DNA of 64,000 nucleotides from Adhaeribacter_A terreus (GCF_042657365.1 NZ_JBHSKT010000006.1:62001-126000), one strand, 5' to 3'. Shown: positions 42,445-52,533, counted from the stretch's first letter. The notes: generated by a model from the sequence alone, not told the origin. Translations and numbers: made by a program.

Positions 42445-42548
42445 TTTTTTATGCTAAAAGCATAGCGTTTTCAACCACCCCCAACCCCTCCTTTTCAAGG
42501 AGGGGTTGGGGGTGGTTGACTTTTTCAGCTCTAAACCATAGCGTTTTT
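42445..42548. repeat. 45-bp palindrome framed by two dispersed elements
   Basis: In the susD/phosphoesterase spacer two same-orientation element copies (42445-42471 and 42521-42548) frame a C/G-rich palindrome (42473-42517; arms AACCACCCCCAACCCCTCC and complement). Confidence 0.8.
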
Positions 42549-42554
42549 CCAGCA

Positions 42555-43991
42555 TTATTTTTCCCACCAGACTTTGGTATTGATGTTGTCGCCGCCCATA
42601 TTTGCCACTGCCTGCTGGTAATTTGCGCCGTTGTTGGTTTGCTGGGTGGTCGGGTATTGCAGGCGCGAAGGCAGCGTTTTGTTGTTCAGCATGCCGTCGC
42701 CTTTGGGCAGAACCGGGAAACCGGTGCGGCGTACTTCAAACCACTGCTGGTTATCGTTGAAGAAAAGTGCGTAATATTTCTGCAGCATAATGCGTTCCAG
42801 GGTATTGTTGTAAGCGGCTTTCGGGTTGGTAAAATACGTAGCCGGTAACGTTGCGCCCCACTGATCAATAGCAGCTTTCACCCCGTTTTCATAATGCGTT
42901 TGCGCAGCCCCGGCCGTAATGCCTTTTTGCGCCAATTCAGCTTTCATAAATTCCACTTCGGCGTAAGTCATGATCACGGAAACCATCGGGGCGGTAGCCA
43001 AGGCAATATTCAGGTTAGAGGGCGTGTAAGCAAACTGCGCATCGGAACCGGCATAACCGCTCGGAATACCTTTGTAACCCAGATCGGTACCGTCTTTGGC
43101 TTTCGCTTTGGTAACCCATTTGGCCAGGCGCGGATCGCTCAGATCGTTCAGGTTTTCAACAAAAAACCCGGAAGCAGCGCGGAAAGTAGTAAAGTCGATT
43201 GCCCGGCCCCAGGGCGAAACATTTGGCGTTACGCCCGTAATTTTCAGAATAGCTGCTTCATCGTTCTTCGCAAAAACCGGATATTTTGCCGGATCTGCAA
43301 CCATTTCCGCCAGCTTCGCATTCGCATTCATTTCCGAACGTTTGGAAACGCGCAAAAGCAGGCGCATGCGCAGCGAATTGGTGAATTTTCTCCAGTTCGC
43401 AATATTGTTGTTGTAGAGAATATCGGTGCCGTACAGCATCGGTTTGGTAGCATCGTACAAGCCGTTGGCTTTTTCCAGATCGGCTAAAATTCTGGTATAA
43501 ATTTCCTGCTGCGTGTTGTATTTCGGGTAGTAAATTTTATCGGCTGCGCGGCTGGCTTCATCCATCGGCACATCGCCAAAAATATCGGTGAGCATGGAAT
43601 ATACCCAGGCGTTCAGGGTTAAGGAAATGGCCTGGTAATTAGGGTCATTGGCTTTTTCGGCAGCCGCCTGCATTTCTTTGATATTGGCCAGCCAGCGGTA
43701 ATACGTATTCCAGGTAGAATTTCCGGTGCTTTCGGTAAGGTTATAGCGGTGAATGCCGCCCGAAGAACTCGGAAAAGGTAAGGCATCCTGCATCAGATCG
43801 AAGGTAAAACCGCTGCTGCGGTTGGTATTAAAGGCAGCCACTTCGTAAATGATCGGGTTCAGCAACGTGCCCGGATTAATGCTTTCGATGCGGTTCGGAT
43901 CGATGTTGTTCTTCTCGAAATCGTCGGTACAGGAAGTGCTGATGGTACTCAACGTTATCGCAAAAAGGAAAAATCTTTTTAATGATCTCAT
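42555..43991 (-). CDS. SusD/RagB-family outer-membrane lipoprotein
   Basis: The start is set at ATG 43991 (MRSLKRFFLFAITLSTISTSC); the longer frame to 44027 adds 12 unlikely residues. The lipoprotein signal has lipobox ISTSC. The 478-residue protein is rich in TPR-like helices ('YRWLANIKEMQAAAEKANDPNYQAIS') with the SusD C-terminal 'GVKAAIDQWG...IMLQKYYALFFNDNQQWFEVRRTGFP'. It caps the TonB-dependent transporter from the next upstream gene and captures the ligand at the cell surface. The gene order susC-susD-phosphoesterase suggests a phosphorylated substrate. Confidence 0.93.
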   Translation of the reverse strand: MRSLKRFFLFAITLSTISTSCTDDFEKNNIDPNRIESINPGTLLNPIIYEVAAFNTNRSSGFTFDLMQDALPFPSSSGGIHRYNLTESTGNSTWNTYYRWLANIKEMQAAAEKANDPNYQAISLTLNAWVYSMLTDIFGDVPMDEASRAADKIYYPKYNTQQEIYTRILADLEKANGLYDATKPMLYGTDILYNNNIANWRKFTNSLRMRLLLRVSKRSEMNANAKLAEMVADPAKYPVFAKNDEAAILKITGVTPNVSPWGRAIDFTTFRAASGFFVENLNDLSDPRLAKWVTKAKAKDGTDLGYKGIPSGYAGSDAQFAYTPSNLNIALATAPMVSVIMTYAEVEFMKAELAQKGITAGAAQTHYENGVKAAIDQWGATLPATYFTNPKAAYNNTLERIMLQKYYALFFNDNQQWFEVRRTGFPVLPKGDGMLNNKTLPSRLQYPTTQQTNNGANYQQAVANMGGDNINTKVWWEK

Positions 43992-44039
43992 GATTTTTTT
44001 ATCGGTTTTGGAAAAACCCGGAAACATTTCGGTTTCGGG

Positions 44040-44067
44040 TTTTTCACATAAAAAGGATATCGTTTTT
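44040..44067 (-). repeat. Dispersed 27-bp element
   Basis: AAAAACGATATCCTTTTTAT then GTGAAAAA on the minus strand, in the susC/susD spacer. Confidence 0.7.
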
Positions 44068-44082
44068 GAAAAAATAACCGGC

Positions 44083-47000
44083 TTAGAAATTCAGGGTCAG
44101 GTTCATGCCGTAGGTTCTGGTGGATGGCAACTGCCCCATTTCAATGCCCGGCAAAATAGTAGAACCGTTCAGTGCGGCTGTTTCCGGATCGAACATCGGG
44201 AAGTTGGTGATCATGGCTAAGTCACGGCCGTAAAGCGCGAAGCTGGCGCCCTGCACAACTTTGGTTTTGGCCAGGAAAGCTTTAGGCAAGGTATATTCCA
44301 GACGCATTTCGCGCAGTTTTAAATAAGAAGCATCAAAGGAATTGGATTCCACGTTGGCGCGGCGGTAGTAATCGGCGTAGTAATCGGCCAGGTTCACTTG
44401 CTTGGTGTTCGGCGAATAGGTACCATCACCATTTTCAACTACGCCTTCGCCTACAATAAAACCATCTTCGCGGCCTTTAAGCGTATGTTTCAGTTTGCCT
44501 TGCTCGCTCATTTTGTGGTGCGTCTGCGAGTAAACCATGCCGCCATACTGACCATCGAGCAACACGCTGAACTTGAAATTTTTAAACGATACTTCGTTCA
44601 GGAAACCACCTCTCCAATCGGCATACACATTGCCAATGTGCTGAATTTCAGCGGGGCGGGCCGGTAAACCATCTTTGGTATAAATGATCTGGCCATCCGG
44701 CGTACGCTTAAAGCCGAAACCGTAAATATCGCCGGTTGAGCCGCCTACTTTGGCAATTAAAGTAGCATTTCCGCCCACACCAATTACCTGCTGATCGGTT
44801 AAGCCTTCGGCCAATTCCAGCACTTCGTTGTCGTTTTTAGCCCAGGTAGCGGTAGTTTTCCATTTGAAATTTGATTTATCGATCGGCATGAAATTCAGGG
44901 CAACTTCCACCCCTTGGTTCTGCACTTCGCCGGCGTTTAAAACGGCACTGTTTACCCCGGTTACCCAATCGAAAGGTACTTCCAGGATCTGGTTTTTGGT
45001 GCGGTTCCGATAAACCGCTACATCTGCGCCAATGCGGCCGTTAAAGAGCATAAATTCCAGGCCGGCTTCGTAGCTGGTAGTAATTTCGGGTTTAAAACTA
45101 TTGTTGAACAGCGTAGTAGAAACGGTTGCCGAGCCTGGAAATTCGCTTTTATCGTAATACAACTGCGTTTTGTAAGGCTCGGTATCGTTACCAACCTGCG
45201 CGGCGGATAATCTGGCTTTAGCATAAGAGATCTGGTGCGGCAACGGCAGCAATTCGTTCAGAATAAAGCTGGTGCTTACCGATGGGTAGAAGAACGAATT
45301 ATTCTGCACCGGAAGCGTGCTCGACCAGTCGTTGCGGCCGGTAATATCCAGGAAGATCTTTTCATCGAAAGTAAGCGAGGTGAAGGCGTATAAACTGTTC
45401 ACATTTTTCAGGCTGTGGTAGGTGCTCATCATCGGGTTATTAATACCGTTGGAAAGTTTATACACGCCCGGAATTCCCAAACCTTCTACATAGCCGCTAA
45501 CGCTCCGATACTTAGCTGTCATTTTATTTCCACCTACCGAGAAACGCAGATCGAACAATTCTGAAAGCCGCTCGCGGTAAGTAAGCAAAGCGTCGTTGTT
45601 CACCTGATAATCGAAAATACTTTGTTCTTTATAATAACCGCGCTGGAAGTTGGCGGTGCTGTACGGGCGGCGCGTTTCGCGGTCTTCATCGCCCATATCC
45701 ACGCTGGAGCGTACCATCAGGTCAAATTTCGGGGATATCTGGTACGTTGCGGCTAAATTCCCCACGGTGCTGTAACTGTTCATACCGTTGGTCATTTCAT
45801 AGGCGATCAGGTACGGGTTATCGATAAAGGAACTGAACGGGTGGATCTGATCGATCTGTTCTTTGCCGTTTTTCCAGATCGGTTCGTACCAGCCCAAGTC
45901 CACGTTCGGGTTCTGGAAGATCATGAAATAAGCAATGGACTGGTTGTTGTAGCCGGTGGCCGGCAAGTTGTCGCTTTGCTTGTGCGTGAAGTTCAGTTTG
46001 GAGCTAAGTTTCAGCTTGTCGCTTACATTGTAGTTCAGGCTTAAAGCAGCGGTCATGCGTTCAAAACCGGTATTTGGCATGATCCATTCGTTTTTGGAAT
46101 GCGTTACCGAAGCCCGAACCGAGCCTTTATCGTTGCCGCCTTCCAGCGCTACGCTGTTGGTAACCGTAGAGCCGGTGCGCCAGAAACCTTTGATATTATC
46201 TTTGTATGGCCGCCATAGCTGGCGTTCAGCCGATTGTCCCTGAATATTCGGGTCGTACTGGTAATAAGATTGTCCTTCGAATTTCGGACCGAAAGCGCTG
46301 GAAGTTCCGCCGGTGCTCGGTCCATCGTCGGAAGCGCCGTAAGAGTAATACAGGTCGCCGTCTTTGTTGAACGCGCGGCCGGTTCCCTGGCCGTATTCGT
46401 ACTGGTAATCCGGCCATTTCAAAACATCCTGAAAGCTCACATTGGTATTAACCGTTACGCCAATGCCTTTCTTCTTCCGTGAGCCCGATTTGGTGGTGAT
46501 GATCATAGCCCCGTTGCCGGCGCGGCTCCCGTAAAGCGCCGCCGCCGCCGGACCTTTCAGTACCGTAATGCTTTCAATATCTTCGGGATTTATATCGGAA
46601 ATACCATTGCCGAAATCTATGGGAACATCGTTGCCGGAACCGGCGCCATACGCGTTGCTTACACCCGAACTGGAAATATTGCTGCTAACCGGCACGCCGT
46701 CTACCACGATCAGGGCATTGTTCTTATTCGGATCTAAAGAGTTGTCGCCGCGCAGGTTTATGCGGGTAGAATTTACCGGCCCGGAACCGGAAGAAGTCAG
46801 GTTTAAACCGGCAACTTTTCCCGAAAGCGCACTTACAAAGTTGTTGGAACGGGCACCGGTTATCTGATCGCCGCTTACTTCGGTTACGGCATAACCCAGG
46901 GCTTTTTTCTCGCGCTCAATACCCAAAGCCGTTACTACTACTTCGTTTAATTGTTTGGTATTGGGAGCAAGTTCCAGATTTACAAAATCGCGGTTGCCTA

Positions 47001-47277
47001 CTGTTGTTTCCTGCTGCTGGTAACCCATAAAACTAATAGCAATCACATCATCTGGATTGGCTGCCGATAAGGTGTAATTCCCGTTGGCATCGGTAATGGT
47101 GCCGTTGGAAGTACCTTTTACCACCACGCTGGCCCCGGGCAATCCCTGCCCGGTTTCGTCGGTAATTTTTCCTTTGATCTGAAGACTTTGTGCCAGCGCC
47201 GTGCTCCAGCCAACGCTTGCCAGCAAACCCGTGGCCGCCAGTGTTCTTAAAAATCGAGTAACTGTTTTTGATCGCAT
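44083..47277 (-). CDS. SusC/RagA-family TonB-dependent outer-membrane transporter
   Basis: This 1064-residue protein has a signal peptide (to about residue 29), then a carboxypeptidase-regulatory-like domain (about 31-105: 'GKITDETGQGLPGASVVVKGT'), the SusC motif 'LNEVVVTALGIEREKKALGYAV', a plug domain (to about 245: 'SITVLKGPAAAALYGSRAGNGAMIITTK') and a 22-strand-type barrel ending 'RTYGMNLTLNF'. It imports a bulky ligand with TonB energy in complex with SusD. TTAAC repeats with 33-bp spacing and a perfect TAGCTTTG -7 box lie upstream (47301-47357), which links it to the porin-pst promoter and suggests expression under phosphate limitation. Confidence 0.95.
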   Translation of the reverse strand: MRSKTVTRFLRTLAATGLLASVGWSTALAQSLQIKGKITDETGQGLPGASVVVKGTSNGTITDANGNYTLSAANPDDVIAISFMGYQQQETTVGNRDFVNLELAPNTKQLNEVVVTALGIEREKKALGYAVTEVSGDQITGARSNNFVSALSGKVAGLNLTSSGSGPVNSTRINLRGDNSLDPNKNNALIVVDGVPVSSNISSSGVSNAYGAGSGNDVPIDFGNGISDINPEDIESITVLKGPAAAALYGSRAGNGAMIITTKSGSRKKKGIGVTVNTNVSFQDVLKWPDYQYEYGQGTGRAFNKDGDLYYSYGASDDGPSTGGTSSAFGPKFEGQSYYQYDPNIQGQSAERQLWRPYKDNIKGFWRTGSTVTNSVALEGGNDKGSVRASVTHSKNEWIMPNTGFERMTAALSLNYNVSDKLKLSSKLNFTHKQSDNLPATGYNNQSIAYFMIFQNPNVDLGWYEPIWKNGKEQIDQIHPFSSFIDNPYLIAYEMTNGMNSYSTVGNLAATYQISPKFDLMVRSSVDMGDEDRETRRPYSTANFQRGYYKEQSIFDYQVNNDALLTYRERLSELFDLRFSVGGNKMTAKYRSVSGYVEGLGIPGVYKLSNGINNPMMSTYHSLKNVNSLYAFTSLTFDEKIFLDITGRNDWSSTLPVQNNSFFYPSVSTSFILNELLPLPHQISYAKARLSAAQVGNDTEPYKTQLYYDKSEFPGSATVSTTLFNNSFKPEITTSYEAGLEFMLFNGRIGADVAVYRNRTKNQILEVPFDWVTGVNSAVLNAGEVQNQGVEVALNFMPIDKSNFKWKTTATWAKNDNEVLELAEGLTDQQVIGVGGNATLIAKVGGSTGDIYGFGFKRTPDGQIIYTKDGLPARPAEIQHIGNVYADWRGGFLNEVSFKNFKFSVLLDGQYGGMVYSQTHHKMSEQGKLKHTLKGREDGFIVGEGVVENGDGTYSPNTKQVNLADYYADYYRRANVESNSFDASYLKLREMRLEYTLPKAFLAKTKVVQGASFALYGRDLAMITNFPMFDPETAALNGSTILPGIEMGQLPSTRTYGMNLTLNF

Positions 47278-47300
47278 AACTTTGCCAGATTATTTTCCTG

Positions 47301-47357
47301 CAAAGCTATTCCGGGGCAGTTAAGCCATTATTATCAGAATTAGATATAAAGGTTAAG
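47301..47357 (-). promoter_or_regulatory. susC promoter: TAnnTTTG box and Pho-box-like TTAAC repeats
   Basis: On the minus strand TTAAC begins at 47356 and 47323 (33 bp apart, three turns of 11), and a perfect Bacteroidota -7 box TAGCTTTG begins at 47308, 15 bp after the second repeat. In the porin promoter the last TTAAC is 26 bp from the box, that is 15 plus 11. The shared text TTACTCTTAAC also occurs in both. Binding by a PhoB-like regulator is inferred. Confidence 0.5.
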
Positions 47358-47419
47358 AGTAAGGCTGCAACTACCGCAGTGCTTAATATTGCTGTAAAGT
47401 TCCGGTTATATTATTTGGG

Positions 47420-47447
47420 TTTTGGGCTGTAAAAGCATACCGTTTTT
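47420..47447 (-). repeat. Dispersed 27-bp element
   Basis: AAAAACGGTATGCTTTTAC then AGCCCAAAA on the minus strand. Confidence 0.7.
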
Positions 47448-47519
47448 AAGAAAATCCTGTAGTTATACAGCTCCTTTTCAGCTTGGCTTTACTACTTTTC
47501 AAGCAAAATAGCAAGGCAC

Positions 47520-47546
47520 TTTTTGGGCCGGAAACCCTACCGTTTG
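47520..47546 (-). repeat. Dispersed 27-bp element
   Basis: CAAACGGTAGGGTTTCC then GGCCCAAAAA on the minus strand, about 80 bp before deoD. Confidence 0.65.
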
Positions 47547-47627
47547 CATTGCCAGATTGCCTTTCTATAGCTTACCTTCACGTAAAATACCAAAACCAGG
47601 AAACCGAACTAAAAATCCAGAATAACC

Positions 47628-48326
47628 ATGAGTTTACATATAGGCGCCAAACCCGGCGAAATTGCTGAAACGGTATTAATTTCCGGCGACCCGATACGGG
47701 CCCGCAACATTGCCGAAAACATGCTTAGCGATGCGATCTGTTTTAACGAGGTGCGGGGTATGCTGGGTTTTACCGGCTTCTATAAAGGCAAATGCATTTC
47801 AGTTATGGGTACGGGTATGGGCATACCTTCTACGGCCATTTACGTGCACGAATTTATTCATAGCTACGGCGTGAAAAAGATAATCAGGGTGGGTACCTGC
47901 GGCGCTATACAGCCGGAACTGGAACTGGGACAGCTTATTCTGGCCGAGGCCGCTTATACTGATTCTGCCACCCACCGGCTTTATTACCAGGACCCGGACC
48001 TGGCGGTTCCGGCCCATGCGCAATTGCTGGAACAAGCTAAAGAAACCGCCGTGCGGCTGCAAATTCAGGTAAGAATAGGCCCTATTTTTACTTCCGATAT
48101 TTTTTACAGCGAAGACGCAAACCGCTGGGACCATTGGATAAAAAAAGGCGTTTTAGCCGTAGAAATGGAAACCAGCATTCTCTATTCCCTGGCGGCCCGC
48201 AACCAGATAGAAGCGCTTACTTTGCTGAGCGTGAGCGATAATATTATTACCGAGAAACTTACTACCGCGCAGGAACGGGAACACGCCAGCCGCGAAATGA
48301 TGCACCTGGCCCTGGAAATTGCCTGA
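47628..48326 (+). CDS. deoD: Purine-nucleoside phosphorylase DeoD
   Basis: This 232-residue protein is a hexameric-type purine-nucleoside phosphorylase: 'SLHIGAKPGEIAETVLISGDPIRARNIAE' (phosphate-binding Gly/Arg), 'GTGMGIPSTAIYVHEFI', 'RVGTCGAIQ' and 'AVEMETSILYSLAA' with the ribose-binding Glu/Met-Glu. It splits purine (deoxy)nucleosides with phosphate to the base and (deoxy)ribose 1-phosphate. The ATG at 47628 gives the standard length. It sits between the susCD-phosphoesterase operon and phoU, consistent with recovery of nucleosides after nucleotide dephosphorylation; that link is inferred. Confidence 0.93.
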   Translation: MSLHIGAKPGEIAETVLISGDPIRARNIAENMLSDAICFNEVRGMLGFTGFYKGKCISVMGTGMGIPSTAIYVHEFIHSYGVKKIIRVGTCGAIQPELELGQLILAEAAYTDSATHRLYYQDPDLAVPAHAQLLEQAKETAVRLQIQVRIGPIFTSDIFYSEDANRWDHWIKKGVLAVEMETSILYSLAARNQIEALTLLSVSDNIITEKLTTAQEREHASREMMHLALEIA

Positions 48327-48343
48327 AAAGGGGTTTAAAAGCA

Positions 48344-48377
48344 AAACACCCGCCAGAGTGCAGATCTGCGGGTGTTT
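48344..48377. terminator. Bidirectional terminator between deoD and phoU
   Basis: AAACACCCGC pairs with GCGGGTGTTT. It serves both convergent genes. Confidence 0.8.
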
Positions 48378-48386
48378 GGTGGCTAA

Positions 48387-49130
48387 TTATTCCGAAGTAT
48401 TCTGATCGGTTTCTTCGCCGTTATTCTCAGATTCATCCTGAAAATCGGCTTTGCGTTTCTTTTCTTTCCAGGGTTTGGGTTTATGCTTTACTACTTTGGC
48501 ATCTACATAGAACACAATTTCTTCGGCAATGTTGGTAACGTGGTCGCCAACGCGTTCCAGCTTCCGGATAATGCCGCCAACTTTTAAGCTCTGGTCTATA
48601 TTTTCCGGGTGCAACTTCATGTATTCGATGATCATCTGATCGGTATTGCGGTGGATCTTGTTAAGCGTTTTATCCTGGCGCATAACCAGTTTGGCCAGCT
48701 GCGTATCTTCCTCCACAAACGCCCGCTTTACTTCCGAAAGCATCAGCAAAGCACCTTCGTACATTTCCAGCACACGGCTCATTTCCAACAGGTCTTTTTC
48801 TACCGGCGCATTGGCATCCAGAATTAAACCAGCAATGCCTTCGGCGGTATCGCCAATCCGCTCCAGGTTAGAATTTATTTTCAGAATAGCCAGAATTAAG
48901 CGCAGATCTACCGCCAGCGGATTGAACAAAGCCAGCAAATTCTCGCAAAGCTGATCGATCTTCAGGTCGTAGTTATTTACTTTTTTGCCGCGCTTTATTA
49001 TTTTTCCGGCCAGGGCTTTATCACCGTTTACCAGGGCCTGCTGCCCGCTCTGCACCTGAAACTCCACCAGTTCCCACATCTCGGTAACCTTGGTTTTTAT
49101 GCGCTTCAGCTCGTTATCTAAATGGCTCAT
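48387..49130 (-). CDS. phoU: Phosphate signalling regulator PhoU
   Basis: This 247-residue protein has two PhoU helical repeats, each with the E/D-x-x-x-D metal-binding pattern ('IKRGKKVNNYDLKIDQLCENLLAL', 'VMRQDKTLNKIHRNTDQMIIEY') and the conserved ends 'NLERIGDTAEGIAG' and 'KLERVGDHVTNIAEEIVFYV'. The C-terminal 30 residues are a charged tail (KPKPWKEKKRKADFQDESENNGEE). PhoU restrains the phosphate kinase and the Pst transporter when phosphate is plentiful. It is the last gene of the porin-pst block. Confidence 0.95.
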   Translation of the reverse strand: MSHLDNELKRIKTKVTEMWELVEFQVQSGQQALVNGDKALAGKIIKRGKKVNNYDLKIDQLCENLLALFNPLAVDLRLILAILKINSNLERIGDTAEGIAGLILDANAPVEKDLLEMSRVLEMYEGALLMLSEVKRAFVEEDTQLAKLVMRQDKTLNKIHRNTDQMIIEYMKLHPENIDQSLKVGGIIRKLERVGDHVTNIAEEIVFYVDAKVVKHKPKPWKEKKRKADFQDESENNGEETDQNTSE

Positions 49131-49225
49131 ATCTTTATTTTAATTATTGAATGCGGGAAGGATTGCATGAGAGAATAGTTAATGGTTAATGTTTAATGAT
49201 CAACGGTGAGAGTGAATTCCCGGGG

Positions 49226-49355
49226 AAAACGGTATCAGCTTCTACCTAAAAAGTCAGTTAATCAATATAGAGAAAAACGCTAAAAGCGAATGAATTTCCC
49301 TCATGATCTGCAACTACTTTTTAACCTCAAAACGGTAGCGTTTTAACCTGAAAAA
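49226..49355 (+). repeat. Three dispersed elements in the pstB/phoU spacer
   Basis: Copies at 49226-49252 (AAAACGGTATCAGC..CCTAAAAA), 49274-49288 (partial) and 49329-49355 (AAAACGGTAGCGTTTTAACC then TGAAAAA), all in plus orientation, opposite to the operon. Confidence 0.7.
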
Positions 49356-49405
49356 CTCCTTCCGAAAAAATTGCTCATTGATTATTATTCATTAACCATT
49401 ATTCC

Positions 49406-50158
<753 letters not shown>

Positions 50159-50251
50159 TCTGAAATTTCAGTTAAAAAAATACTTCCTGCCTTTTGCGGT
50201 TTTCTGTTTCCGTTTGGAGGGAAGGATTTTCACGATACCCGGTCAATATCA

Positions 50252-50400
50252 TGTCATTCTGAGCAACGTCGAGGAAACTTATGGAGCCGATTTCTGATAC
50301 TGGCTTTATAAGTTCCCTCGGCTAACGCTCGGGATGACGCAATAAATTTGGACGCAATAAATCTCCTGTCCTCCCCCTACCCCCTCCAAAGAGGGACTTT
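50252..50400. repeat. Dispersed repeats in the pstB/pstA spacer
   Basis: An imperfect inverted repeat has ends TGTCATTCTGAGC (50252) and GCTCGGGATGAC (to 50338), and one arm of the C/G-rich repeat (CCTCCCCCTACCCCCTCC, about 50371-50388) follows. Confidence 0.6.
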
Positions 50401-50438
50401 TCTCCTGCTTTGCCTTGCAAATAAATGCAAGCTTTACA

Positions 50439-51323
50439 TTAATTCATTTTCACTTTCCGTCCGAAATAACCGCGCAGCCAATTGGCCAGCAAATTCGCAA
50501 TCAGCACGATCAGGATCAAAATAAAAGCCGTGCCGTAGGCCATGGCCCGCGATGCTTCGATGTTGGTGCCGCTGGTGGAAATTACGTACAAATGATACGG
50601 CAAGGCCATCACCTGGTCAAAAATGCTGGTTGGCAATTTCGGTAAAAAATAAGCCGCTACGGTAAATAAAATGGGCGCCGTTTCGCCGGAAACGCGGCCG
50701 ATGGAAAGTATGATACCGGTAATGATATTCGGGAACGCAATGGGCAACACAACTTTATACGTGGTCTGCCATTTGGTAGCGCCCAAAGCTAAACTGCCAA
50801 TCCGGAAACTGTTGTCAATGGCTTTCAGCGCTTCTTCAGTGGTACGGATCACGACCGGTAAGGCCAGCAAACCCAGGGTCAAGGAACCCGCCAGAATACT
50901 ATCGCCGAAACCGAATTTATTTACGAACAAAGCCATACCAAACAAACCGAAAACAATGGAAGGCACACCCGCCAGGTTGTTCGTCATCAATTTTATAAAG
51001 CGCTTGAGCCAGCCATCTTTGGCGTATTCGTTAATGTAAATGCCGGAAAGGATGCCGATGGGACAGGCAAAAAGTAAGCTGCCGGCAACCAGTAAAAGTG
51101 TACCGACAATGGCCGGAAAAATACCGCCTTTAGTCATGCCTTCCTTCGGCATTTCGGTCAGGAAATCCCAGCTGATAACCGAGATACCGTTGATGATGAT
51201 GAAGGCTAAAATTACGACCAGAATGGCAACTACCAGTAAGCTGAGCCCACGGAACACATTGAATGCAAAACTTTCGCTTCGGCGCTTCGATCGGTTTAAT
51301 TTCGGATTGCTGGTAAACTCCAT
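50439..51323 (-). CDS. pstA: Phosphate ABC transporter permease PstA
   Basis: This 294-residue protein has six membrane segments and the binding-protein-dependent permease motif 'EEALKAIDNSFRIGSLALGATKWQTTYKVVLPIAFPNIITG' (EAA loop, about 180-220), typical of PstA. It forms the inner-membrane channel with PstC. The start is 3 bp after the pstC stop, so they are translationally coupled. Confidence 0.95.
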   Translation of the reverse strand: MEFTSNPKLNRSKRRSESFAFNVFRGLSLLVVAILVVILAFIIINGISVISWDFLTEMPKEGMTKGGIFPAIVGTLLLVAGSLLFACPIGILSGIYINEYAKDGWLKRFIKLMTNNLAGVPSIVFGLFGMALFVNKFGFGDSILAGSLTLGLLALPVVIRTTEEALKAIDNSFRIGSLALGATKWQTTYKVVLPIAFPNIITGIILSIGRVSGETAPILFTVAAYFLPKLPTSIFDQVMALPYHLYVISTSGTNIEASRAMAYGTAFILILIVLIANLLANWLRGYFGRKVKMN

Positions 51324-51326
51324 GGC

Positions 51327-52532
51327 TTAGCGGTTTTCTTTCTTTTTGGCAGAAACAAAATCTACCGAAAGGTTGATGAATAAGGTCATTAAAAACAGGA
51401 TGCAGCCGAGCGCAAAAAGAGCCTGGTAATGAATACCGCCCTGCGGCGCTTCTCCTAATTCTGCGGCAATGGTGGCCGGAATGGTACGTACCGGTTCCAG
51501 GAATGTATGCGGAATTACGGAGGCATTACCGGTTACCATTAATACCGCCATGGTTTCGCCGATGGCCCGGCCGATGCCTAAAATGGCCGCCGTAGAAATA
51601 CCGGAAATGGAATACGGAATTACTACTTTGTAAATAGTTTGCCACTTGGTAGCACCTAAGGCTAAACTGGCTTCTTTCATGGCGCGCGGCGTGGTACGCA
51701 TGGCATCGTCGGATACGGAAATAATGGTGGGCAGGGCCATAATCCCCAGAATAATGCTACCGGCCAGACCGGTTTCGCCAACCGGCAAGCCGAAGGTTTT
51801 CTGAATAAGTGGCACCAAAACTACCAGACCAAAGAAACCATATACTACCGACGGAATTCCTGCCAGCAATTCAATTACGGGTTTCATGGCATTTCGAACA
51901 CGTTTGCTGGCAATTTCGGCGAGGTAAATGGAAGTGGCTAAACCGAGTGGCAAGGCAATTAAAATGGCACCTAAACTTACCCAAAGCGTACCTAAAATCA
52001 GCGGTAAAACGCCCATCTGCACGGCCGGCGAAATGGTAGGGTACCATTCCTTGCCCAGCAGAAAATCGCCAACCGAAATATTTTTCAGCTTGATCTGGTG
52101 GCCCTGGAAGTTTTTACTTAAATATTCGTCCGGGAAAAAGGCAATGAGGTTGGGATTTTTGCTTACCAACTCGCTGAGGCGCTGTGGCAGGAATTTAAAA
52201 TCTTCACCCAGCTGCTCTTCGGAATAATAATCGGTGATATCATCTACCCGGAAAATTTTGATGGGAGCATTGGGGCCGCCAACTTCGTTCCAGTTCTTAA
52301 TATTCTGGTCGAAGATCTCTTTTACTTCTTTGGCCGAAAGTTCTTTGACCGGGTTTTGGTTGTTTACCGCAATTACGCCGCCTTCGGCCACGGGCTGCTG
52401 CGAAAAAATGCCCAGGCCTTCTTTAAAGAGGAACACCACGATGAGCAGCACGGTTAAACTGGTAACCGCGCCGCTCAGCGTAAGAATTCCTTCTATAATG
52501 CGTTCGCCAAAATTATGGAAGTAACGTTTCAA
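51327..52532 (-). CDS. pstC: Phosphate ABC transporter permease PstC with a PstS-like periplasmic insert
   Basis: This 401-residue protein is about 80-100 residues longer than classical PstC. After the first membrane segment (about 18-40) comes a ~115-residue periplasmic part, in which 'NPVKELSAKEVKEIFDQNIKNWNEVGG' matches the PstS hinge segment of the adjacent gene ('NKVNELTREQLEGIFTGKITNWKEVGG'). Then come five further membrane segments with the EAA loop 'KEASLALGATKWQTIYKVVIPYSISG'. It is the second channel subunit. The insert could hold or guide phosphate from PstS. The start lies 2 bp from a dispersed element that fills the pstS/pstC spacer. Confidence 0.93.
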   Translation of the reverse strand: MKRYFHNFGERIIEGILTLSGAVTSLTVLLIVVFLFKEGLGIFSQQPVAEGGVIAVNNQNPVKELSAKEVKEIFDQNIKNWNEVGGPNAPIKIFRVDDITDYYSEEQLGEDFKFLPQRLSELVSKNPNLIAFFPDEYLSKNFQGHQIKLKNISVGDFLLGKEWYPTISPAVQMGVLPLILGTLWVSLGAILIALPLGLATSIYLAEIASKRVRNAMKPVIELLAGIPSVVYGFFGLVVLVPLIQKTFGLPVGETGLAGSIILGIMALPTIISVSDDAMRTTPRAMKEASLALGATKWQTIYKVVIPYSISGISTAAILGIGRAIGETMAVLMVTGNASVIPHTFLEPVRTIPATIAAELGEAPQGGIHYQALFALGCILFLMTLFINLSVDFVSAKKKENR

Positions 52533-52533
52533 G

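Larger units (their letters stand above)
47278..47627. other. Divergent promoter region between susC and deoD
   Basis: 350 bp. The left part holds the susC promoter with phased TTAAC repeats (47301-47357). Two same-orientation dispersed elements follow at 47420-47447 and 47520-47546. Nothing else was recognised. Confidence 0.6.
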
